From Thiomargarita sp. (GTDB taxonomy: Bacteria; Pseudomonadota; Gammaproteobacteria; Beggiatoales; Beggiatoaceae): a stretch of DNA of 14,284 bases. A model generated the notes under the pieces. The model did not search any database and was not told the DNA's origin. It worked only from the letters and a program-made list of their open reading frames with translations. Location: the NCBI GenBank assembly GCA_020721025.1, contig DYNO01000076.1, positions 1 through 14,284 on the forward strand, given 5' to 3'. Shown in pieces: positions 1 to 8,000 of the stretch; the stretch's first letter is position 1, and the number at the start of each line of letters is the position of its first letter. The position numbers and the translations under genes were made by a program.

Positions 1-192
1 GTTGGGACGGTAGATCAGCAATGTTCAACCGGGTTCAGCAGAAATGTAACAGATAGCGGATTTAAACGCTTGGAAGTCGGAATGGTATTAAGAGTAAGGA
101 AATTTCTTTCAAGAGATTTGGAATTTGAACAAGCCGCCCAAGTGCGCGATGAAATTAAATGCTTGAAAGAATTACGTTTGAAGATGGCTTGA
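1..192 (+). CDS. uvrB: UVR-motif C-terminus, probably excinuclease subunit UvrB (5' part outside the window)
   Basis: The frame is open from the first base and ends at TGA 190-192. Its last 26 residues contain RDLEFEQAAQVRDEIK followed by LKELRLKMA, the UVR motif that ends UvrB, a helical hairpin that binds the equivalent region of UvrC in nucleotide excision repair. UvrB normally stops a few residues after this motif, as here. The preceding 37 residues do not look like the usual UvrB linker: KRLE is recognisable, but about seven extra residues separate it from the motif. The gene may therefore be diverged or damaged just upstream, or this may be another UVR-motif protein. No start is visible in the window. 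It converges on the iron-sulfur gene at 473-1615. Family call moderate, identity as UvrB inferred. Confidence 0.55.
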   Translation, partial: VGTVDQQCSTGFSRNVTDSGFKRLEVGMVLRVRKFLSRDLEFEQAAQVRDEIKCLKELRLKMA

Positions 193-230
193 GTTGAAAA
201 AACAAAGTTGCACACTGACTCATTTTTTTG

Positions 231-445
231 CTCGTTACCAAGTTCCGAGGCTGTAAAAGAACTCCCAAAATTGACAATTTTTGACTTGTAAGTTGTTGAT
301 TTTACATGATCGAAAATCCAAAAAATGAGGTTCTTTTACAGCCTCTCCGCTTGGTAATGCGTGTTTTTCAAGCTCTGCTTGACGATTTTCACCTCATGAA
401 GCAGAGCTTCTCGGCAGGCATTACCAAGTTGAACTTGGTAACGAG
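231..445. repeat. Nested inverted-repeat element with four perfect stems (multi-arm palindrome)
   Basis: Four perfect inverted repeats are nested here. The outer stem is 231-245 with 431-445 (15 bp, CTCGTTACCAAGTTC). Arm A is 247-262 with 330-345 (16 bp, GAGGCTGTAAAAGAAC). Arm B is 350-360 with 418-428 (11 bp), and inside it lies 370-380 with 399-409 (11 bp, AAGCTCTGCTT). A further small palindrome, AAAATTGACAATTTT, sits in the arm A loop at 267-281. Together they fold as a closed stem with two arms. The element fills most of the gap between the convergent uvrB end and the iron-sulfur gene (193-472). It has no coding capacity I can support. It could be a MITE-like non-autonomous repeat, a bidirectional terminator or an RNA structure; the sequence alone does not decide. 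Confidence 0.8.
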
Positions 446-472
446 AACAACCTGCATATCATAATCGACTGA

Positions 473-955
473 TTATACTGGAGTATTTGCTGAAATTTTC
501 GTATCAACCACCAGATGATCGGCAATCATTTCTGTCAATCCGACAACGGGTAATGTCATCTGATACGCTTCAAAGCCTTCCTCGATAATATTGCGACAAT
601 TCGCACACGCAGTCACCAACGTTTCTACTTTTAATTCATCAAGTTGGTCTTTCTTATGTTTGAACACCTTGATTCGCAATTCCTCCGCTTCCTCAATTGC
701 ACTCAAACCACCGCCACCGCCACAGCACCAATTCATCATGCCGGCATCCGACATTTCCACGAAATTTTTCGCCACCATATTCAACAAATCACGAGGTTGC
801 CGCACCACACCGCCGCGGCGCACCAATTGGCACGGATCATGAAAAGTTAACCGTGCTTCTTCCCAACCTTCGGTTTTAATTAAACCTTCGCGACGAAATT
901 TGTCTAAAACTTCCAAAATATGCTGCACTTGGAACTTAAATGCCCGCCCAATCAA
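473..955 (-). pseudogene. C-terminal part of a DsrK/HdrB-like iron-sulfur protein (CCG domain), cut off by an in-frame UGA
   Basis: This is the second half of the iron-sulfur gene whose first half is 962-1615. Both are in the same frame and are separated only by TGA (962-964) plus CCG and AAT codons. It carries a CCG cysteine-rich domain: HDPC (Cys42), CCGGGGG (Cys77-78) and CANC (Cys117, Cys120), the spacing used in heterodisulfide reductase subunit B and DsrK to bind a noncubane 4Fe-4S cluster. The only possible start is a TTG within the domain (953-955) and there is no Shine-Dalgarno sequence, so independent translation is unlikely. Full-length relatives move electrons between soluble carriers and a membrane or disulfide partner; which one applies here cannot be read from the sequence. 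The alternative is that UGA is read through. Confidence 0.8.
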
Positions 956-961
956 ATTCGG

Positions 962-1615
962 TCATTCCCAACGAATTGCCGTATAAGCATGACCGCATTC
1001 GGGACTGATCACGGTTTTTACAGCCAATTTTTCCGCAGCATTCACCACCCGACTGACCAATTCACGCGCAATATCACTTGAACCAATTTGAATTCCACTG
1101 TTAGTCGTTTCAAAGGCTTCGCTGCTAATTGTCCACGTTTTGCCCGCTTGCAGCATAATTTTGGCGATAGCACTGAGATATTCCGGAAAACTCATGATCT
1201 CCATTGACGACAGAATAACCATGTATTCCACCCCCACAGCATCCATAGGAATGGTCGAACCCGTTTCTTTTTCGAGCCGTTTAATCTGCGCTTGCAACGT
1301 TGGCAATTTCACGCCCATTGGACTGCCTTGGGTAACTGCGCGTTTTGACGCAAGAATTTGTTCCGCCGGTGCATGTCCTGCCGCCGCCATGCCCTCACGA
1401 ATTTTACGCACCATAGCCACAATGTCATTACCGACCGGACACACCATCGAACAACGTCCGCATAAGGTGCAACTGTTGTAAATAAGTTCTTTCCATTCAG
1501 CCAGTTCCGCATCCGTCACTCGCCGTTTTAAGCCCAGCAACGTGCCGATTCTGCCCCACAGCGTATATTCCTGTTCCCATACTTTACGCAGCGGTTCTAG
1601 TTTATAAATGGGCAA
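962..1615 (-). pseudogene. N-terminal part of a DsrK/HdrB-like 4Fe-4S protein, 5'-truncated and ended by an in-frame UGA
   Basis: The 217-residue frame contains one ferredoxin-type 4Fe-4S motif, CTLCGRCSMVCP (Cys49, 52, 55, 59), then a long helical region and the first half of the cysteine-rich module (SPECGHAYTAIRWE, Cys207). It stops at TGA 962-964, and the next codons, in the same frame, continue with PNLIGRAF, so the ancestral protein ran on to 473. From memory, relatives carry Gly in this position (RWEGPN), so GGA to TGA would be a single change. The beginning is also suspect: the only start is a weak TTG at 1613-1615 without a Shine-Dalgarno sequence, and the frame is closed upstream by TGA. 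Immediately upstream lies the truncated end of a WD40 gene. The original start and some N-terminal residues were probably removed by the rearrangement near 1617. Confidence 0.75.
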
Positions 1616-2972
1616 TTTTACCAGACACGCTGATCACTTGCTGCCCATCCTCACTCAATTGTGCAAAATCAACCTTGTTGGAATGTGGGAAGATTCGCAC
1701 GGGCTGAAAATTGGGGCTCGACACGGTGACAGTGTTCCCAGAAATTATGAGTAATCTTTGTTCATTCGCGCTGGTTTCAAAAACTAGGTTGCTGAGTTTG
1801 GTGATAAGATGTTCATTACTGATATCCCAGACCAACATCGCCCCGCCCGCAGTGGTAATCACGCGTTGCCTTTCAAAAGCAAATTTAGCCCGTTCGACTG
1901 TCTTTTCGTGTTGAAAAGTCATGAAGGATTTAATCAAGATTTGATGGTTACCTACATCCACATCCCAAAGCCGGGCAGTGTTATCCGCAGAAGCAGTGAC
2001 GACTTTATCCCCATGAGGACTGAATTCGGCATATTTAATTCCAGCCTCATGTCCCACCAACAGCATCTGCAATTTCCCCTGTTCGATATCCCATATCCGG
2101 GCTGTCCGGTCTTCTGAGGTGGTGAGAATTTGATGTCCGTTTGGACTGAATTTGGCACCATTAATTTTTCCCTCATGTCCTTGTAAGGTACTTATTAATC
2201 GAGGATTTTTGAGAGCATTGAGGAATTTCTGGTTGTCCGTATTCCACGTCCATATCCGCGCCGTTTTGTCCAAGGAAGCGGTAATCACTTTATCACCACT
2301 GGGATTAAACTCAGTGTAATTAATCATCCCTACTTGTCCGCGAAATAGGCTCAGTGGCTGTCCATTCTCAGCATTCCAAAGTCGAATGGTTTTATCTAAC
2401 GAGGCTGTGATGAGTTTTTGCCCATTGGAGCTGAATTTAGCTTGGGTCACAGCATTGTCATGCCCATATAATGTGGTGATATATTCTCCATTCACTTTCC
2501 AAAGTTTAGCTGTGCTATCGCTAGAGGCGGTTATTATCGTTTGACCATCCGGACTGAATTCTGCATAATTAACCTCATCTTTATGCGCTAAAGTAGCCAG
2601 CACATTTCCGGTTTCCGCTGCCCAAATTTTTGCCATGTCATCATGAGACGCAGTGATAACTAGGCGACCATCTGGGCTAAATTCAGCATGATTAACAATA
2701 TTGTTATGTCCCAAAGTAACCAGCAATTTTCCAGTGGTCACTTCCCAAATTTTTGCCGTGTGATCATTTGAAGCCGTCACCACCTTTTGCCCATCGGGAT
2801 TAAATTTGGAACGTTTAACCTCCCCGTCATGCGCCAATGTAGCGATAAGCTCTCCGGTCACTGTCCAAATTTTTGCAGTGTGATCTTCTGAAGCCGTGAT
2901 AACTTTTTGATTATCTGGGCTAAATTTGACATGATTTACAAAATCCGCATGAGATAAAGTGACTAAAAGTTC
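1602..2972 (-). pseudogene. Third fragment of the decayed STAND-WD40 gene (WD40 repeats 3 to about 13)
   Basis: WD40 repeats follow each other with the usual GH or H ... FSPDG ... ITAS.D.TAKIW pattern, and they match repeats 3-13 of the intact copy (5075-9295) one for one. That includes two degenerate ones (LVWDI; IISGNTVTVSS). The frame has no proper start: its first candidate is a GTG (2859-2861) within a repeat, and in the shifted frame it joins the upstream fragment at the run of five G at 2972-2976. It ends abruptly at VSGKIAHL followed by TAA (1602-1604). The intact copy continues at this point with NTVQIWNI and about 240 more residues, so the C-terminal two repeats and the TPR-like tail are missing. 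Foreign sequence begins at about 1617, namely the inside of the iron-sulfur gene. Confidence 0.9.
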
Positions 2973-3477
2973 CCCCTGTGACTTTCCAAATTTTCGCCGT
3001 ATTATCCCGCGACGCAGTGATTACTTTTTGACTATCAAGACTAAATTCTGCATGGATTACCGAATCTTCATGCCCTTGCAAAATTGCGAGACGTTGCCCA
3101 GTTGCCACACTCCAAATCTGCGCGGTATTATCCCCAGAAGCCGTCACTGCTTTTTTCCCATCTGAACTGAATTTCGCGCTGTTTAACCAACTTTCATGCA
3201 ATAACACATATTCTTCACGAGGATGAGACAGGGCAGCGTAAAGACTGTGTTCCGCTTCCGCCACATAAGGACGGGTTATTAACGCATTCATATTTTGAGG
3301 GAGGGCTTCTAAAGCCAACAATATACCCGTAGTTGCATTACCCTGTTCAGTCTGTTGGCGGGATAAGTCAGCTAAAAACAGGGACTGGGATTTTTGAGCC
3401 TCGATGGATTTAAAATAGGAAACTGTCCCAAATATCAGGGCAATGACAGTCAATACGAGGGTCACTACGAATCCCAT
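2920..3477 (-). pseudogene. Middle fragment of the decayed STAND-WD40 gene (membrane helix and WD40 repeats 1-2)
   Basis: This is in the same frame as the ATPase fragment at 3478-5004 and begins directly after its TAG, so the junction reads TAG-ATG. Residues 1-20 form a hydrophobic segment (MGFVVTLVLTVIALIFG) equivalent to the membrane helix of the intact copy. They are followed by a SLFLADLSRQ / ALEALP helical stretch and two WD40 repeats (NTAQIWSV, NTAKIWKV). After KVTG the frame goes wrong: GTFSHFISCGFCKSCQI and then TAG (2920-2922). Removing one G from the five-G run at 2972-2976 restores GELLVTLSHADFVNH and joins the next fragment. Re-initiation at the ATG directly after the amber codon is conceivable, but no convincing Shine-Dalgarno sequence precedes it. 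Confidence 0.88.
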
Positions 3478-5004
3478 CTAAATTATTTTACGTCGAGAAT
3501 TTAAGGCATTCTGGCGAGCATCGCGTTCTAAAGCAATTTGGCGAATTTGTGCCTCTTCCTTATGGCGTTGTTCAATACACGCAGTTTCGCTGGTGCATAA
3601 AAATTCCTGTTCTTCGGCATTTAACGCAATTTGGGCAGTGCGAATTCGGAGAATTTGTTTTTCAGTCAATAAAGTTTCTGAATTTTTCCATTCACTTAAA
3701 CCATGTTCTAATGTTTCTTCCGCCCGTTTGCGTGCCATTTCTCGCTCATCAAACCAATCCTTCACTTTCTCCACCATAAATTCATGCGACAGAGAATAAG
3801 ACGCTTCTTGAGGACGCATTTCGATCACGCGGGCATCTTGTAACTGCATGAGAAACTGATCTATTTGGGAAGGCGCAACATCAGGCAAATTATGATGTAA
3901 CTGTTGGGCAGTGACAAATTTACGGGTGCCCACTGTTTCAATCATCTGTTTTAACAAGGAATGTAGCAATTGAATATGTTCTATTTCATGATTTGCCACC
4001 GTTTTGACACAATCGTCCAAATACGTGCGTAAAATCGTCTGCGTCCCGCCCAACTGTTCGTACAATTTGTGATCAATGACCACGAAATGCTTGTGTTCCA
4101 ACTGTTGACATGCCGCTTGATACAATTGATTACAAACGATTTGTAAATGCGACGGACTGATCCCTTTTTCGCAAGTTTCTGCTTCTAAACCAACCAGCAA
4201 AACATCATCAATAAAATCTTCATCATAACCAATTTTTGCCTCGATCAAAGTTAATGGCTTCACAATGGCTTGACGCGCCTCAGATTTACTCAAAGGTTCG
4301 ATATTGACCCGTTCACATTCATTCAAAAACGCATGGATAACTTTTTCAAATTCCCGCTGGAACTGCCCAAAAAATTCCTCACGCATGGAAAAAATCACAT
4401 TCATCTCAGTCGGATGCAGTGTTTCCATACTCACTTTAATCATTTCAATAAATTGGACGCGCGCGGCAGAGGGGACGTTGACAAAGAAGCGTTCAAACTG
4501 GTCAAATACAAAAACGACTTGAAGTTTTGAGTTTTTAAATACCGTCAGCGTGTGGTCTAAAAACTCGGGGTGTAAGTTGGCGGAGGTTGAAATACCGCTG
4601 TCAATCAAACAGTTCTGCAATTGTTGCACTGGATTAGAATAATCTCGAAATGACAAATAGGTGTAGCCATTTTCTGCGAGATAGGGAATTAAGCCCGCGT
4701 TAATCAGCGAACTTTTGCCCGATCCGGATGCCCCGTTGAGCAACAATACTTTGTGACGGGAGATTTTGCCCGCGAGTTGTTTGGTTAAGGCATCGCGCCC
4801 AAAAAAGATGTTTTTATCAGAAATGTCGTAAGCGGAGAGAAATTTATACGGATGAACAATGAGTTCTCTTGCGGCTTGCTGCACGATGTGTTGAATGACG
4901 GTTTTATTACCAACAACCACATCACCGCCAATCGCAAGCATTCCAGACACTTGGCTGATATCACCGATCTGTCCAATGGTAACGGTTGCAGAATCATTTG
5001 TCAT
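3478..5004 (-). CDS. STAND (nSTAND1-like) NTPase, second copy, truncated by an amber codon before the membrane helix
   Basis: The 508-residue frame has a normal ATG (5002-5004) and AGGA at 5014-5017, nine bases upstream. It is nearly identical in layout to the first 508 residues of the intact copy: the shared N-terminal module (VTIGQIGDIS ... AIGGDVVVGNK, residues 8-34), FFGRDAL, Walker A GASGSGKSS (91-99), Walker B VVFVFDQFE (about 163-171), a winged-helix-like region (about 340-420) and a charged coiled coil (about 420-505). It ends at TAG (3478-3480), where the intact copy has CAA (Gln509). A soluble ATPase without membrane helix and sensor repeats could still be made. It may be a dead remnant, a decoy or a regulator of the intact copy. 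It shares the operon with the intact gene, 70 bp downstream of its stop. Confidence 0.85.
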   Translation of the reverse strand: MTNDSATVTIGQIGDISQVSGMLAIGGDVVVGNKTVIQHIVQQAARELIVHPYKFLSAYDISDKNIFFGRDALTKQLAGKISRHKVLLLNGASGSGKSSLINAGLIPYLAENGYTYLSFRDYSNPVQQLQNCLIDSGISTSANLHPEFLDHTLTVFKNSKLQVVFVFDQFERFFVNVPSAARVQFIEMIKVSMETLHPTEMNVIFSMREEFFGQFQREFEKVIHAFLNECERVNIEPLSKSEARQAIVKPLTLIEAKIGYDEDFIDDVLLVGLEAETCEKGISPSHLQIVCNQLYQAACQQLEHKHFVVIDHKLYEQLGGTQTILRTYLDDCVKTVANHEIEHIQLLHSLLKQMIETVGTRKFVTAQQLHHNLPDVAPSQIDQFLMQLQDARVIEMRPQEASYSLSHEFMVEKVKDWFDEREMARKRAEETLEHGLSEWKNSETLLTEKQILRIRTAQIALNAEEQEFLCTSETACIEQRHKEEAQIRQIALERDARQNALNSRRKII

Positions 5005-5074
5005 GAGATTTCATCCTGTATTTCACAGTAACATTGTGCTTGCTATTGTTGGACTTTACGCATCAATCCATTAT

Positions 5075-8000
5075 TTATTGGTTGCAATATTCAGAAATCC
5101 GACCATGTTTGACGCTATCGTACCAACAGAGTGAATTTGAAAAATCAACCGTAATTTTTAAATTTGGATCAATCTGTTGTGCCCGTTTAACCATAGCAAT
5201 GGCTTCGTTGAGTTGCTTACGGATTAATAATGACTTTCCTGTGTCGATCAAAATATCCCTCGTTTTGAGTTTGGGATCGAGGGTGAAATTTGGATTGAGC
5301 TTGGCTAATTTGGCAAACTCCTCAATGGCTGCCTCACTGTTGCCCTCTTCTGCGAATTGTTTCCCTCGGTTAAGTGCATAATTCGCAGTCAATATTTTGG
5401 CTTTCACGGCAGGATCAAAACGTAAAGTATTGTCCAATTTTTGAGCCTCTGCAAAAGCCTGTTGAGCCTCGCCTAAGTTTCCTTGGTTAGCAGATTTTCT
5501 ACCCTCCATAATCTTTTCTTGAGCTTGACGCATTGAGTCTGGCACCGGTAAAGAATATTGTTCGCGTTGCTCAATGGTGAGATCACGGGGTTTGAAACGT
5601 TTTGCCTCATCAATCAACTCTTGAGTGGAAAGAGAAATTTCCCAAACTCGAATCTTGTTATCCTCTGAAACAGTGACTATTTTTTGCCCATCCAAACTAA
5701 ATTTTGTATGGATGACAGGATTCGTATGCGGAAGGGTTATAAAGCGGTCTCCACTGTCGGCATCCCAAAGGAACGCTGCATGACTGGCTGCACTGATAAC
5801 CTTACGTCCGTCGCTACTGAACGCTGCATGACAAACTGGAACGCCATGCGGCAACGAGATAGGAGCAGATGAATCTGTGATATTCCAAATCTGAACTGTA
5901 TTACCTGACCCAGTGATCACCCGTTTTCCATCGTTACTGAACTGTGCGAAATTGACTTTACTCAGATGTGGTAGTATTCGTATCGGTTGAGTATTTTTTG
6001 GGTTGAACATGAAGTTAATGCTGAAAATGTTTACAATATTGTCAGAAATAATCAGCAATTTTTGTTCATCCGCGCTGAGTTCAAGAACAGAGTCAAGTTT
6101 AAAAATCGTGCGTTCATTATCAGTATCCCAAAGTATCGTCGAGTTGCCTGTTCTCGATATCACCCATTGTTTCTTAAAAAAAGCAAATGTAGCATGTTCA
6201 ACTGCCATTTCGTGCGAAAAAATAGGGAAGGGCTTAGGTTGAACGGACTGATCCTTTAAGTCCCAGAGTCTAACAGTTTTATCTGTAGAAGCTGTGACCA
6301 CCTTATCACCACTCGCATTAAATTCAGCATGTTTAATTCCGGCAGTATGTCCAGATAATTGTGTTTGTAACTCACCTTTTTCTGTATTCCATATCCGGGC
6401 AGTTTTATCTTCCGAGGTACTTAAAATCTGGTGTCCTTTGGGGCTGAAATTAACACTGTTAATTCTACCTTCATGTCCCTGTAAGATAATGATTGATCGA
6501 GGGTTTTTCGGGGTATTGAGTAATTTTTGATTGTCAATATTTCGTTCCCATATCCGAGCGGTTTTATCCAGCGAGGCAGTGACTACCTTATCCCCATCAC
6601 GATTGAATTCCGCATAATTGAGCCCTTCATGTCCATGAAAGGTACTGAGCAACTGTCTCGTGCTTGTATTCCACAGCCGAACTGTATTATCAAATGAAAT
6701 TGTGACCAGTTGCCCATTGGAACTAAATTTCGCATGGGTGACAGCACTTCCATGTCCGCTCAACGTGGCGATGGGTTCTTCATTTGAAATATTCCAAAGT
6801 TTAGCGGTGTTGTCGTTGGAAGCGGTGATTACCATTTGACCATCCGGGCTGAACTCAGCATAATTAACCACATCTTCATGTCTTAATGTGGTGGATAATT
6901 TTCCAGTCTCTACCTCCCAAATTTTTGCTACGTGATCATGAGAGGCTGTGACGACTAAGCGACCGTCTGGGCTAAACTCAGCAGAATTTACAATACTTGC
7001 ATGATTTAACGTTGCCAGCAGTTTTCCGGTGACTACTTCCCAAATTTTTGCTGTGTGATCATGGGAAGCGGTGACGACCTTTTGCTCATCACGATCAAAT
7101 TTAATCCATATAACCGCTCCATTGTGCTGTAGGGTCGCAAGAAGTTTACCGGTCACTGTCCAGATTTTGGCAGTACGATCTTCTGAAGTAGTGATTATTT
7201 TTTGGTTATCTGAACTGAACTGAGCATGATTTACAAAATCATTGTGGTGTAAAGTTTCCAAAAGTTCCCCAGTCACTTTCCAGATTTTCACAGTATTGTC
7301 GCGCGACGCGGTCACCACCATTTGCCCATCCAGACTGAATTCCGCGTAACGAACTGAGTCTTCATGTCCTTGTAAAATTGCCAGACGTTTCCCAGTTGCC
7401 ACTTCCCAAATCTGCGCGGTGTTATCCCCAGAAGCCGTTACTACTTTTTTACCATCCGCGCTGAATCTCGCGCTGTTTAACCAACCTTCATGTGATAACA
7501 CAAGCTCTTTGTATGGATGTGACAGGGCAGCATAAAGACTGTGTTCTGCTTCAGCAACATAAGGACGATCTGGAGAAGCCATATTTTTGGGCAAGGCTTC
7601 TAAAGCCAATAACATTGCTGTCGTGGCATCTCCTTTTTCAAGAGTTTGACGGGATAAATCGGCTAAAAGCAATGATTCCGTTTTCTGTGCTTGCTTAAAC
7701 TTATGGTAGGAATCTATTGCAAATTCTATTGCAATGACAATCAATATGAGCGTCACCACAACTCCTACTTGCATTATTTTCCTTTTTGAACTCAAGGCTT
7801 TTTGATGGGCATCACGTCCCAAGTCAATTTGGCGGATTTGCTCCTCTTCCTTGCGGCGTTGCTTGTCACACTCAGCTTCACTGACGCGTAAAAATTCCTG
7901 TTCTTCCGCATTTAACGTAATTTGAGCGTCGCGAATTCGTTTAATTTGTTTTTCAGTCAGTAAGGTTTCTGAATTTTTCCATTCATTTAAACCGTGCTCT

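Noticed and set aside
473..1615. UGA read as glycine (alternative genetic code) in the iron-sulfur gene
   Set aside because: UGA ends hsdM, hsdS and the UVR-motif gene at sensible points in the same window, so it is a normal stop here.
2960..2990. Programmed frameshifting at the five-G run
   Set aside because: The copy also has an amber codon upstream and lacks its end, and no stimulatory structure is evident; decay or a sequencing error is simpler.
5034..5381. Plus-strand open frame of 115 residues opposite the end of the intact STAND gene
   Set aside because: It is antisense to a TPR-like coding region with clear protein similarity and has no ribosome-binding site or recognisable motif; the same holds for the other plus-strand frames between 1.7 and 9.8 kb.
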